DNA of 61,822 nt, taken from assembly GCA_036558545.1 (NCBI GenBank), contig DATBFJ010000022.1, positions 1 to 61,822 on the forward strand. Reading direction: 5' to 3'. Below the pieces are notes generated by a model. The model did no database searches and had not been told where the DNA came from. It saw only the letters and a list, made by a program, of their open reading frames with translations. Below are positions 49,610-58,232 of this stretch, one piece after another. Both the position numbers and the translations under genes were made by a program. Source of the stretch: JALYGJ01 sp036558545. GTDB taxonomy: Bacteria; Chloroflexota; Limnocylindria; Limnocylindrales; CSP1-4. Position 1 is the first letter of the stretch; each line of letters starts with the position of its first letter.

Positions 49610-50989
49610 ATGACATCGACGGCTTCACTCGCCGATTCCCTGCGCGGGTCGGTGCCCGGAATGCGCGTACTTGACGAGGCCGCAGACCTGGAAAGCTACC
49701 GATTCGATGAGACGGCTTTTCTCCAGGCCGGACTGCCGTCCCTGGTCGTCTTTCCGCGCTCCACAGAGGACGTGGTTGAAATCGTGAAGGCCGCGGGGGC
49801 CACACGGACGCCTGTCGTGCCGCGCGGGGCGGGAACGGGCCTTTCAGGCGGAGCGGTGGCGGTCGACGGCTGCATCACGGTCGTATTCACGCAAATGAAC
49901 TCGATCGTCGAGATCGATACGGCCAATCTCACCGCAACGGTCCAGCCCGGTGTGATCAATGCCGACCTCAACCGTGCTGTCGCCGAACACGGTCTGCTCT
50001 ATCCGCCCGACCCCGCGAGCTTCGAGATGTGCACGATCGGCGGCAATCTCGCCGAGAACAGCGGCGGCCTGCGCTGCGTGAAGTACGGGGTCACGCGCGA
50101 CTGGGTAATGGGACTGGAGGTTGTGCTGGCCGACGGGTCGGTCATCCGCACCGGTGGCAAGAACAAGAAGGACGTCGCCGGCTACGACCTGACGAACGTC
50201 TTTGTTGGCTCCGAGGGAACGCTCGGGCTGATCACGCAAGCCACGTTGCGCCTGCTGCCCAAACCGCCATCGAACCTGACACTGCTGGCGTTCTTTCCGT
50301 CGGTGCGAGCGGCCGGCCAGGGTGTCGCGAACATCACGGCGGCTGGTTTGACGCCCGTCACGCTTGAGCTCATGGATGCGTTCACCATCGCCGCGGTCGA
50401 CGACGCATATCAGCTCGGCCTTGATCGCACGGCCGCGGCAATGCTGATGGTCGAGTCAGATCTCGGCGGTGAGGCCGCGGCCACGGAGCTACAAACGGCC
50501 GAGGACGCGTGCGTTGCCGCCGGGGCAACCTCGGTCCTCGTCTCGGCAGACACGCAAGAGGCCGACTGGCTGCGCCAGGCGAGGCGCGGCGCCCATGGCT
50601 CACTGGAGCGAGCCGGCGCCGCACGGATGGACGACGTGGGCGTGCCGCGCAGCAACGTGCCCGAGATGATCGATCGCATCGTCGAGATTGCCGCTCGGCA
50701 TCAGCTGCCGGTGGGCATCTTCGGCCATGCCGGTGACGGCAACCTTCATCCAACCTACGTGCTCGATCGCGACGACCCCGACGCCGAGAGGAAGATCGAC
50801 GCCGCGCGCGATGAGATCTACCGCGCCGCGCTGGAACTGGGCGGCACAGTCACCGGCGAGCACGGAACAGGGTTGGCCAAGAAACGATGGCTGGAGCTCC
50901 AGCGCGGCGCGCGCGCCGTCGAAGTGATGCGCTCGATCAAGAACGCACTCGATCCGGACAACCTGCTGAACCCAGGAAAGATCTTCTGA
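49610..50989 (+). CDS. FAD-linked oxidase, glycolate oxidase GlcD type
   Basis: 459 residues. VAO/PCMH-type FAD domain: VVEIVKAAGATRTPVVPRGA, GTGLSGGAVAVDGCITVVFT, PPDPASFEMCTIGGNLAENS, GGLRCVKYGVTRDWVMGLEV and DLTNVFVGSEGTLGLITQAT. The C-terminal FAD-oxidase domain has HQLPVGIFGHAGDGNLHPTY, GGTVTGEHGTGLAKKRWLEL and NALDPDNLLNPGKIF. This order and ending are those of GlcD/D-lactate dehydrogenase. It oxidises a 2-hydroxyacid such as glycolate or D-lactate and passes electrons to quinone or another carrier; no GlcE or GlcF gene is adjacent. The ATG at 49610 is chosen from the TAGTCT box and domain start. Followed by two strong hairpins. Confidence 0.93.
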   Translation: MTSTASLADSLRGSVPGMRVLDEAADLESYRFDETAFLQAGLPSLVVFPRSTEDVVEIVKAAGATRTPVVPRGAGTGLSGGAVAVDGCITVVFTQMNSIVEIDTANLTATVQPGVINADLNRAVAEHGLLYPPDPASFEMCTIGGNLAENSGGLRCVKYGVTRDWVMGLEVVLADGSVIRTGGKNKKDVAGYDLTNVFVGSEGTLGLITQATLRLLPKPPSNLTLLAFFPSVRAAGQGVANITAAGLTPVTLELMDAFTIAAVDDAYQLGLDRTAAAMLMVESDLGGEAAATELQTAEDACVAAGATSVLVSADTQEADWLRQARRGAHGSLERAGAARMDDVGVPRSNVPEMIDRIVEIAARHQLPVGIFGHAGDGNLHPTYVLDRDDPDAERKIDAARDEIYRAALELGGTVTGEHGTGLAKKRWLELQRGARAVEVMRSIKNALDPDNLLNPGKIF

Positions 50990-51019
50990 AGGCGCTGTGC
51001 GGCGGCGACACAGGACAAA

Positions 51020-51056
51020 GAGAAAGGACCGCCGGATGAGTCGGCAGTCCTTTCTC
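51020..51056. terminator. Long hairpin between convergent genes, possible bidirectional terminator
   Basis: GAGAAAGGAC (51020-51029) pairs perfectly with GTCCTTTCTC (51047-51056); after one mismatch the stem continues for 4 bp. On the minus strand it is followed by TTTG. Weak T tail on either side, so a bidirectional role is inferred. Confidence 0.6.
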
Positions 51057-51060
51057 GGAT

Positions 51061-51102
51061 AGGTGACGGAAAGAGATCAGTCCTCGGTCGTCACCTTTTT
51101 TT
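51061..51102 (+). terminator. Intrinsic terminator with seven-T tail
   Basis: AGGTGACG (51061-51068) pairs with CGTCACCT (51089-51096) over 8 bp; the T run covers 51096-51102. The loop is 20 nt. It ends plus-strand transcription from the FAD oxidase gene. Confidence 0.75.
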
Positions 51103-51148
51103 CCGGGCGAATGACCACTCGCGCGCCCGGAGTCGGTATTCGGGGTGA

Positions 51149-52432
51149 TCAGCCCGCCGGGCTGGAGCTCGGCATCGCTGAGGCTGTAGGCGATGAGGTC
51201 GGCGTTTGCGTCGGTGTCGGCGAAGGAGTGGGAGTCGGAAGCGGCACGGCATTCGCCTTGTTCACCGCTCGGTAGCTGTCTATGCGACCCTCGGTCACGC
51301 CACGAACCTTGACGGTTGAGGTGAGCAGCATCTTCTCGACCTGCGAGCGACTCAACCCCGGCCGCAGGCTCCTGATCAACGCTGCTGTTCCGGCAACGAT
51401 GGGCGTCGCAAACGAGGTGCCGCACCACCAGGTCCATCGAATGGGACCGGTGGATCCGGTGTATGCGCAACCCGGCGCGGAGAGTTTGACCCACGTGCCG
51501 CGGTTCGACCAGTTGTAGAGGCGATCCGAGCTGTTGGTCGCGGCCACGCTGATCACTCCTGGGAAAGCCGCGGGATAGAACTTGTGTCGCGAGCCTTCGT
51601 TGCCAGCCGCAGCTACGACGACGACGCCGTGGTTGCGCGCGAACCGGATCGCGTCGCCGACGACGGTCGACGGATAAGGGCCGGCGAGGCTGAGGTTGAT
51701 CACGTCCGCGCCGTGCTTGGCGGCCCAGATGATCCCGGCGGCGATGTTCGAGTACGAGCCGCTGCCAGCCTTGTTCAGGACCTTGACCGGCAGGATCACG
51801 CAACGAAGGCATATACCGGCAATGCCAACGTCGTTGACGGCAGCGGCCGCAACGCCGGCAACCGCCGTGCCGTGCCCGTTGTCATCCATCGGATTGGAGT
51901 CGTTGTTCTGGAAATCCCAGCCGCGCAGGACTTTGCCCTTCAGATCCGGCTGACGCGGGTCAACGCCGGTGTCCACGACCGCGATGACCGTCTTGTCGGT
52001 GCCCATGGTGACGTTCCAGGCAAGCGGCGCGCGTACTGCTCGCGCGCCCCATTCCTGGGTCCAATGCGGGTCTATGGGCAGATATGTCGCTTGCATTGAG
52101 TCGTCACTCTCGACTGACACGACCCGCGGGTCGTGGCGCAGCGAGTTGAGCGTTTGTGCTTCCCTGCCCGCAGGCAGGGTGACGACCTGGGCGTCCAGCT
52201 CGGGGATCTCGGCAACCTCCTTGGCGCCGGAGTTGCCTACCGCTGCGGCCGCGGCATACCTCGAGGAGTCGGTGCGGTACTTGACGACCCAGGTGTTGCT
52301 GTCAGATCCACTTCCACGGCTGGGCGAATACGCCGCCGTGACCGAAGGGATGCCAAGCATCGCGAGCAGGGCAAAGGTCAAAACAAAGAGCGGCGGCGAT
52401 GGGCGCACGCGCGCGACTGCGCGATGAAGCAT
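51149..52432 (-). CDS. Secreted subtilisin-like serine protease (S8 family)
   Basis: 427 residues. Signal peptide about 14-34 (LFVLTFALLAMLGIPSVTAA). A short pro-domain of the I9 type follows (WVVKYRTDSSRYAAAAAVGN). The catalytic triad is in order: Asp154 in IAVVDTGVDPRQPDLKGKVL, His187 in DDNGHGTAVAGVAAAAV, Ser340 in CGTSFATPIVAGTAALI, with the oxyanion Asn278 in VAAAGNEGSRHKFYPAAF. Two Cys pairs (GICLRCV and GCAYTG...WWCGTS) could form disulphides. The last 45 residues are a Thr/Pro/Ser tail with TPTPS repeats, possibly a wall-spanning linker. Stand-alone gene, divergent from DUF72. Confidence 0.95.
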   Translation of the reverse strand: MLHRAVARVRPSPPLFVLTFALLAMLGIPSVTAAYSPSRGSGSDSNTWVVKYRTDSSRYAAAAAVGNSGAKEVAEIPELDAQVVTLPAGREAQTLNSLRHDPRVVSVESDDSMQATYLPIDPHWTQEWGARAVRAPLAWNVTMGTDKTVIAVVDTGVDPRQPDLKGKVLRGWDFQNNDSNPMDDNGHGTAVAGVAAAAVNDVGIAGICLRCVILPVKVLNKAGSGSYSNIAAGIIWAAKHGADVINLSLAGPYPSTVVGDAIRFARNHGVVVVAAAGNEGSRHKFYPAAFPGVISVAATNSSDRLYNWSNRGTWVKLSAPGCAYTGSTGPIRWTWWCGTSFATPIVAGTAALIRSLRPGLSRSQVEKMLLTSTVKVRGVTEGRIDSYRAVNKANAVPLPTPTPSPTPTQTPTSSPTASAMPSSSPAG

Positions 52433-52766
52433 TGGCGGACCGTTCCCCTCTCGTCCAAAACACGGAGTCGCGGCACGAATCGATAGGTGACCTATGCCAC
52501 GGCGATGATTGCCCCGGCATCGTCACGGTCCGCGACGGAAAAAGGCATCGCCGGACCTTCTCATTCGGCTGGCCCAATCGTCCCGGTCCGGTACGGTTTT
52601 GGCAGTCGCCGTCAGGTTTCGTGAAGTACCTGCAAGATCGCCCGCTGCGACAATCGCGCTACCCACCCAGACCACACGGAGACACGCCAAACTGGCCCCA
52701 ACCGACCAACCCACGAATGTTCACGACCCCGGTCCGGACGTCGCCGGCGCGCGCGCCGCGGACGTC

Positions 52767-53717
52767 TTGAACGCCGCGGCTGAGCCGATCGAACTACCGG
52801 ACGGTGGGGCCACAGTACGGATTGGGACGGCCTCGTGGACCGATCCGACGATGACCGCCGGCACGGTTTTCTACCCGAAAGGCGCGGATACGGCCGAGGA
52901 ACGGCTCAATTACTACGCCTCGCAGTTTCCGCTCGTCGAGATCGACGCGACGTACTACGCATTGCCCACCGCGCGCGTTTCGGAGCTTTGGCGCGAGCGC
53001 ACGCCGCCCGACTTCGTCTTTGACGTCAAGGCACACGCGCTGATGACCGGCCAGCCGACCGAGACCAAGCGCCTGCCCAAGGTCATCCGCGAGGCGCTCC
53101 CCACGGAGGTGGCAGGCAAGGCGCGCATCTACGCCCGCGACATGCCTGACGATGTGCGCGACGCGGTGTGGCAGATGTTCATGGATGGCCTCGAGCCACT
53201 GCGCATGGCCGGCCAGCTAGGCTCTGTGTTGCTCCAGTATCCGAAGTGGTTCTTCCCCATTTCGGAGTCGCGCGAAGAGATCCTGGCCGCACGCGAGCGC
53301 TTGGGCGGTCACCCTTTCGCCGTCGAACTACGCAACGGATCGTGGTTCAACGACAAGAACCGCGACCGAACGATGCGCTTCCTGACTGACAACAAGCTGC
53401 CGTTCGTGATGGTCGATGAGCCCCAGGGCTTCAAGTCGAGCGTGCCCGAAATTGTCGCCGTCACTTCACCGGATCTCGCCGTGATGCGTTTCCACGGCCG
53501 TAACGCGGACAACTGGGAGAAGAAGGGCATCACTCCCGCCGAGCGCTTTCGCTACCTGTACGACAGGGACGAGCTAGCGGACTGGGCTCCCCGGCTCGCG
53601 GAGGCGGGCAAGCAGACCCGCGACCTGCACGTGCTGATGAACAATTGCTACGCCAACTACGGCTCGACCAACGCTCGCGAGCTGGCAGCGCTGCTGTCCG
53701 ACCTCCGCGTCGACTGA
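52767..53717 (+). CDS. DUF72 domain protein
   Basis: TIM-barrel DUF72 protein, about 316 residues. Signatures: TVRIGTASWTDPTM, ADTAEERLNYYASQFPLVEI, DATYYALPTARVSELWRERT, DFVFDVKAHALMTGQP, LGSVLLQYPKWFFPISESRE, HPFAVELRNGSWFN, LPFVMVDEPQGFKSSVPEIV, VMRFHGRNADNWEKKGITPA and DLHVLMNNCYANYGSTNARE. The biochemical role of the family is not established. The start is uncertain: the frame is open back to 52509, but that stretch has poor coding character; TTG at 52767 gives the shortest protein containing the whole domain. A TACGGT box at 52592 could be a promoter. Convergent with the EamA gene. Confidence 0.88.
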   Translation: MNAAAEPIELPDGGATVRIGTASWTDPTMTAGTVFYPKGADTAEERLNYYASQFPLVEIDATYYALPTARVSELWRERTPPDFVFDVKAHALMTGQPTETKRLPKVIREALPTEVAGKARIYARDMPDDVRDAVWQMFMDGLEPLRMAGQLGSVLLQYPKWFFPISESREEILAARERLGGHPFAVELRNGSWFNDKNRDRTMRFLTDNKLPFVMVDEPQGFKSSVPEIVAVTSPDLAVMRFHGRNADNWEKKGITPAERFRYLYDRDELADWAPRLAEAGKQTRDLHVLMNNCYANYGSTNARELAALLSDLRVD

Positions 53718-53737
53718 CCTCGAGCGGGGCGATCAAG

Positions 53738-54730
53738 TCAGTCCGTTGCGGCGCCCTGCAGCCGGTCAGTGCCATCTGCCGTGGAATCAGTCACGGTTGT
53801 TGTGTCGTTCCCGGGCGTCCTCGTCGCCTCTGTGCGTACCACCACGATGACCGCAGTCACGATCATGGCTGCGCCAATCACGATGAACGCGTCGAGAGGC
53901 TCGGCGAGCAGAACCGAGCCGAGGACTATCGCCACCAGCGGATTTACGTACGCATAGGTCGACACGCGCGAGACCGTCGTGCTCTGGAGAAGCCACGTGT
54001 ATGCGGTGTACGCGAGGACACTGCCGAACAGGACCAGGTAGAGCAGCGCGAGCACCGAGTTGGTGCTGAAGCTCTCGAATTGCACCTGCCCTGACTCTCC
54101 GGTCAGCAATCCAGCCAGCAACAGACTTCCCCCACCGACCACCATTTGGCCTCCGGTCGACGCGAGCGGATCATGAGGCAGCGACACGCGCTTGGAGAAG
54201 AAGGTTCCGACTGCCCAGCTGAGCGAAGCACCAATGAGCATGAGCATGCCCAGCGTCGAGACGGTGCCGTTCAGGCCGTGCGGGACGATCAGCACAGCCA
54301 CTCCGACGAAGCCAACTGCCACACCGACATATGTCCCGAGCCTCACCCGCTCGCCAAAGATGCGCCTGAGCAGGACAACGAAGAGCGGCACGATGGCGAT
54401 GATCAGCGCCGTAAGTCCACTGGGGACACTTGTCTCCGCAAGCACGACCAGACCGTTGCCGCCGAGCAGCAGGCAGAGGCCCACGAAGCCCGCGCCTAGC
54501 CATTCCGCGCGCGACAGCTGGAGCGCGCGGACACCTCGCGTCAGAAGGAGCAAGACGAAGATGATCGTGCCAGCCGTGAGGTGGCGCAGGCCGGCTGCGA
54601 GCAGCGGCGGCATCGTCTCGTCCACGACGCTGATTGCAAGGTAGGTCGAGCCCCAGACGATGTAGACGACGAGGAGGGCGGCCCAAACCTGCCACTCGGG
54701 AGCACGCCTTGTGATTTGGGCCGGGTCCAT
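53738..54730 (-). CDS. EamA/DMT-family transporter (RhaT-like)
   Basis: 330-residue membrane protein with ten helices and two EamA repeats: VYIVWGSTYLAISVVDETMP, LAAGLRHLTAGTIIFVLLLL, SRAEWLGAGFVGLCLLLGGN, then VAVGFVGVAVLIVPHGLNGT, GSVLAYTAYTWLLQSTTVSR, STYAYVNPLVAIVLGSVLLA. This matches the YedA/RhaT group of drug/metabolite exporters. C-terminal 35 residues are polar. AAGGA lies 6 nt before the ATG at 54730, a good Shine-Dalgarno site. A set of GTAC repeats in the upstream region suggests control by a repressor. Confidence 0.9.
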   Translation of the reverse strand: MDPAQITRRAPEWQVWAALLVVYIVWGSTYLAISVVDETMPPLLAAGLRHLTAGTIIFVLLLLTRGVRALQLSRAEWLGAGFVGLCLLLGGNGLVVLAETSVPSGLTALIIAIVPLFVVLLRRIFGERVRLGTYVGVAVGFVGVAVLIVPHGLNGTVSTLGMLMLIGASLSWAVGTFFSKRVSLPHDPLASTGGQMVVGGGSLLLAGLLTGESGQVQFESFSTNSVLALLYLVLFGSVLAYTAYTWLLQSTTVSRVSTYAYVNPLVAIVLGSVLLAEPLDAFIVIGAAMIVTAVIVVVRTEATRTPGNDTTTVTDSTADGTDRLQGAATD

Positions 54731-54748
54731 ATCGAGTCCTTGAGAGCG

Positions 54749-54797
54749 GTACGTAGCGCCTCAGTACGTAGTCAATGCTCCGTACTTAATTCCGTAC
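54749..54797 (-). promoter_or_regulatory. Operator-like GTAC repeats over the EamA promoter
   Basis: GTACGTAG occurs at 54749 and 54764, GTACTTAA at 54782 and GTACACCT at 54794 (plus-strand positions), the first two being the palindrome TACGTA with flanking G residues, 15 bp apart. On the minus strand a TTGACT box lies between the second and third copies, so a bound protein would cover the promoter of the EamA gene. The rest of the 250-bp gap to 54982 has no gene. Confidence 0.5.
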
Positions 54798-54970
54798 ACC
54801 TTCGGATATTCGCGAAACGCAGCGTGGCCCATCGTATGCGTTGTCGCCGCCACTGGCTGGCTTCGCGACGAACCAAATAATCTCAGCTCGGCGCCACCCT
54901 TACACGGCGGGGTGATGCTGACGAGCGAAATAGACGGGAGCCGGATCGGCGCTGGGGCGCGGTCCGGCTC

Positions 54971-54976
54971 TAGTCT
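54971..54976 (+). promoter_or_regulatory. Putative -10 element (TAGTCT) of the two-component genes
   Basis: TAGTCT, 5 nt, TTG at 54982 (ATG at 54991). The spacing fits a leaderless start at the TTG or a very short leader to the ATG. Confidence 0.5.
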
Positions 54977-54981
54977 TTTGT

Positions 54982-56613
54982 TTGAACAAGATGAGCAGCA
55001 GCGACTTGAGCAGCGAAGCGCGCTGGCAGACCTATCATCGCCAGATGGATCGGCTGCGTGAGCGCCGCGACAGATTCGCCATCCGCCGGCTCGATCTGGT
55101 TCTCGCCGTTACCGCCGTAATCCTGCTAGCGGCCACTGCAGCATTTTTGGCGGACAACTCACTCAGCTTTGTGCTGGTCGATCGTTCAGCGGACGTAGCG
55201 ATCAACGCATTGACTGTGCTGGCCGCGGGCAGCCTGGCCGCTTTGGCGCTCGCACGGTACCGCGAGGCCGGCCGCCTGGCGGGCCTCTTCCAGGCGAGCG
55301 CCTTCCTGCTCATTGCCTGGGTCGCTCTGCTAAATGTGGCGGTGACGGTGTTCAAGGTCGAAGACGACTTCGGGCTGTCGCTCGGCCGACCGGAGCAGCT
55401 GCCGCTGTATGTCTCGTCGATATCGCGACTTGTCGCCGGCGCCCTGCTCGTCGTAGGCGGTGCCGCGGCCGTGAACATGTTCCACGGCCAGCCGCGAACG
55501 CGGCGAACGATGCTCGTGCCAATCGTCGCGTTCACCGTGGCGCTCGTGGTGCTCTACCTGGTCCGCGAGCAGATCTCGACATTCGACACCCTGCTGCCGC
55601 CATTCATCGGCCCTGTCGGGATCAAGCAGATGATCACCGAGCCGCGCTTCGCGGGTGCCATGCCCGACGTGACCTCCATCGCCCTGCTCATCCAGGCGAT
55701 CAGCGCCGCCTTGTTCCTGGTCGGTGTCATCCTGTATCGACGCTCATATCTGCGCGATGGTCCCGTAGCCGACGGCTATCTTGCAGTGGCCATGCTCATT
55801 GGCGCTTTCGCCGAGATTCACTTCTACTTCTACCCCGGCGTGTACGGGGGCCTGGTCACGACCAGTGAGGCGCTCCGCCTGGCCTTCTTCGTGGTCCTGT
55901 TCGCGGGCATCAACGCCGAGTCGCGATCCGACCTGCGCGCGCTGCGCAGCGCCTACGCAGCGCTCGACCGGCTGCGCATGTCAGAGGCCGAGCGCGCGAC
56001 GCTCGAAGAACGGACGCGCCTCGCGCGCGAGCTGCACGACGGACTCTCCCAGGACCTGTGGTTCGCCAAGCTGAAGCATGAGCGGCTGGTGCAGTACGTG
56101 CCTGACGATCAGAAGGAGCTGGCTCAAGAGGTAACCCAGGCCATCGATTCGGCGATCGCCGAAGCGAAACAGGCCGTCGTCACGATGCGCGCGGCAGAAG
56201 ACCGCGAACGTCCGCTCGAGGAACTGATGTCGCGCACGATCGACGATTTCGCGGCACGTTCGGGTGTCCGTGCCGATTTCTCGGCCGCGGATCTGCCCAT
56301 GGCATTGCCGCCGCGCATCCAGGTCGAAGCGCTGCGTGTGCTCCAGGAGGCGCTTACGAATGTCCGCAAACACGCCGACGCGACGGTCGTGCGCGTGGCC
56401 GCAGACTTTCAGGACAGCACGCTCCACGTGACGATCGTCGACAACGGGCGCGGCTTCCGGCCGGAAGAGACCTCGGGCGGCGGACTTGGCGTCCAGGGCA
56501 TGAAGGAGCGCGCGCGCCTGATGGGTGGCGACCTGCGGGTCGTAAGCGAGCCCTCAGGTGGCACGAGCGTCGATCTGACAGTTCCCGTGCGCGATAACGT
56601 GAGCGCAACATGA
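54982..56613 (+). CDS. Membrane sensor histidine kinase, NarL/DesK type (HisKA_3)
   Basis: 543 residues. About seven membrane helices occupy residues 37-315 and probably form the sensor; there is no large extracellular loop. A short coiled linker (DLRALRSAYAALDRLRMSEA) leads to the HisKA_3 domain with phospho-acceptor His352 in TRLARELHDGLSQDLWFAKL. The ATPase domain has an N-box VLQEALTNVRKHADATVVRV, a G1 box IVDNGRGFRPEE and a G2 box GLGVQGMKERARLMGGDLRV. It pairs with the response regulator that overlaps it by 4 nt. The TTG start at 54982 or the ATG at 54991 are possible. The signal is unknown; the seven-helix module suggests a membrane-linked or ligand stimulus. Confidence 0.93.
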   Translation: MNKMSSSDLSSEARWQTYHRQMDRLRERRDRFAIRRLDLVLAVTAVILLAATAAFLADNSLSFVLVDRSADVAINALTVLAAGSLAALALARYREAGRLAGLFQASAFLLIAWVALLNVAVTVFKVEDDFGLSLGRPEQLPLYVSSISRLVAGALLVVGGAAAVNMFHGQPRTRRTMLVPIVAFTVALVVLYLVREQISTFDTLLPPFIGPVGIKQMITEPRFAGAMPDVTSIALLIQAISAALFLVGVILYRRSYLRDGPVADGYLAVAMLIGAFAEIHFYFYPGVYGGLVTTSEALRLAFFVVLFAGINAESRSDLRALRSAYAALDRLRMSEAERATLEERTRLARELHDGLSQDLWFAKLKHERLVQYVPDDQKELAQEVTQAIDSAIAEAKQAVVTMRAAEDRERPLEELMSRTIDDFAARSGVRADFSAADLPMALPPRIQVEALRVLQEALTNVRKHADATVVRVAADFQDSTLHVTIVDNGRGFRPEETSGGGLGVQGMKERARLMGGDLRVVSEPSGGTSVDLTVPVRDNVSAT

Positions 56614-57272
56614 GCGAACTCGACGGCAAACTCCGCGTCATGCTCGTTGACGACCATGCCCTGGTCCGGTCGGCGGTGCGCCAGGCGATCAGTGCCCCTG
56701 ACGTCGAGCTCGTCGGCGAGGCAGGCAACGCACAGGAGACGATGGCCGTGGCGCCCGTCCTGCGGCCGGACATCCTGCTGCTCGACATCGACCTGCCTGG
56801 AATGAACGGCATTCAGCTCGTCCAGGAGCTCGCGCCGCGCCTGCCCAACACGAAGATCGTGATGCTCACGGTGTCGTCGTCGGAACGAGACCTTCTCGAT
56901 GCCGTCGCGCGCGGCGCGGCGGGCTATCTCACCAAGGATCTGAGCCCCGAAGCGCTGCTGCGGACGTTGCGCGGCGTTCAGCGTGGAGAACTGGCGATGT
57001 CGCGGCGCTTTGCCGCCCGCGCACTGCGTTACTTCGCAGACGCGGCGCGGCGCGGGCGCGCGGTGTCGGGTGCGGAAGGCGAGCTGATGGGCCTGTCACC
57101 ACGCGAAAACGACGTCCTGGCGATGCTCGCGGACGGCCTGACCGATCGAGAGATTGCCAATGCCCTGACGATCTCGCCGCGCACGGTCGAGACCCATGTC
57201 AGCAACATTCTGCACAAGCTTGGCGTGCGCAACCGGGCCGAAGCGGCGCAGCGTTATCGCCAGGGAACCTAG
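56610..57272 (+). CDS. NarL/LuxR-type response regulator
   Basis: 220 residues. Receiver domain: acidic pocket MLVDDHALVRSAVRQAIS, phospho-acceptor Asp59 in PDILLLDIDLPGMNGIQLVQ, the Thr in VMLTVSSSERDLLDAVARGA, and Lys in AGYLTKDLSPEALLR. The C-terminal LuxR/GerE helix-turn-helix has LSPRENDVLAMLADGLTDRE and IANALTISPRTVETHVSNIL. A complete, cognate partner of the kinase gene, joined by an ATGA overlap. It should be a DNA-binding activator; its targets are not visible here. Confidence 0.96.
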   Translation: MSELDGKLRVMLVDDHALVRSAVRQAISAPDVELVGEAGNAQETMAVAPVLRPDILLLDIDLPGMNGIQLVQELAPRLPNTKIVMLTVSSSERDLLDAVARGAAGYLTKDLSPEALLRTLRGVQRGELAMSRRFAARALRYFADAARRGRAVSGAEGELMGLSPRENDVLAMLADGLTDREIANALTISPRTVETHVSNILHKLGVRNRAEAAQRYRQGT

Positions 57273-57366
57273 GCCAGCCCAACAGCAAGCGGCGGCGCGT
57301 TAACGCAACGGCCCGAGATAGGAAACGCTTTCTAGGGGCTTGACGGGTGAGAGATCATTCCCGGCA

Positions 57367-57480
57367 GTGGACGGCGGGCCTTGGCAGCGCCCCAGCCGGA
57401 GCCGGTAACGGCTCAAGAAGACCCGTCCGCCCGTCGTCCACGCTCCCCGAGCGTCAATTCGCTCGGGGCTTGTCTGTTTT
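57367..57480 (+). ncRNA. Structured intergenic element with terminator; candidate small RNA
   Basis: GTGGACGGCGGGC (57367-57379) pairs with GCCCGTCGTCCAC (57429-57441) over 13 bp with one G-U, enclosing 49 nt. A second perfect 9-bp hairpin follows at once: CCCCGAGCG (57445-57453), loop TCAATT, CGCTCGGGG (57460-57468), then a weak T tail CTTGTCTGTTTT. The upstream TAGGAAA-cgc-TTTCTAG (about 57317-57334) is an inverted repeat, and TTGACG near 57342 could be a -35 box. This may be an independent small RNA, or the 3' end of the response-regulator transcript. No known class recognised. Confidence 0.45.
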
Positions 57481-57487
57481 CGGGGTT

Positions 57488-58159
57488 TTAAGCGGCCGCG
57501 GCTGCGGCGGGTTGGTCGACCGCGCTCAGGAAGTTCCACCAAGCCTCGAGGGCGTTCGCGGTGGCTTCCGTGATGGGCTCTGGATCCTTATCCGCGGCGA
57601 GCTCGCCAAGCATCTTGCGCTCGTTGCCTGAGTGCTCGACATCGAGCACGCCGTGCACCACGAAGAATTTCAGCGCACGCTCGTCCGTGATCCCATAGTG
57701 CTTCTCGAGACCCTCGATCTTCGAGCCGGCAACCTGCGGCACCTGCCGCTCATAGGCATAGAGCGCGGCGACACCGGCCGCCACGGGAGCCTCACGAGTG
57801 ACCTCGGAGTACATGTCCACGAGTGCCTGGGTGGCCTCGTTCGGCGTGGCGCCGGCGACCTCATCGCGCGACACGCCGATCCCCTCGGCGAAACGCAGCC
57901 ATAGCTCCGCGTGGTTGTCCTTGCCGTGCTCCTCATCCCACAGGTTGTCAAGGATTTCCTGGCGCACGGCCTTATCCGCGGTACGGCTGTGCAGAGCGGA
58001 GAGGTAGCGTGGCATCGCCGCTTCGAATACGTAGTACTGGCGCGCGTATTCCTGGAGCGCCTCGAACGGCAACGTGCCTTCAGCCCACTTGGTGTAGAAC
58101 GGGTGCTTGAGCAGATGACGCTGGTCGATCATCTGATCGAGCCTGTCGAGGACGTTCAT
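57488..58159 (-). CDS. CADD-family TenA/PqqC-like protein (para-aminobenzoate/folate related)
   Basis: 223 residues, all-alpha haem-oxygenase-like fold. Metal and family motifs: LLKHPFYTKWAEGTLPFEAL, EYARQYYVFEAAMPRYLSAL, LWDEEHGKDNHAELWLRFAE and VHGVLDVEHSGNERKMLGEL, typical of the CADD group of diiron proteins. Members of this group make para-aminobenzoate for folate by a self-sacrificing use of a protein residue; whether this one does is inferred. Neighbours are not folate genes. The ATG at 58159 has AAGGAG 8 nt upstream. The C-terminal Ala run (AAAAAA) follows LSAVDQP. Confidence 0.88.
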   Translation of the reverse strand: MNVLDRLDQMIDQRHLLKHPFYTKWAEGTLPFEALQEYARQYYVFEAAMPRYLSALHSRTADKAVRQEILDNLWDEEHGKDNHAELWLRFAEGIGVSRDEVAGATPNEATQALVDMYSEVTREAPVAAGVAALYAYERQVPQVAGSKIEGLEKHYGITDERALKFFVVHGVLDVEHSGNERKMLGELAADKDPEPITEATANALEAWWNFLSAVDQPAAAAAA

Positions 58160-58232
58160 ATGGGTGACTCCTTCTCCCCCCGTCCGCAGCAGGCGCCGAG
58201 TCTAACCGTGAAGCCAGTCAGAGGTCCGATTC

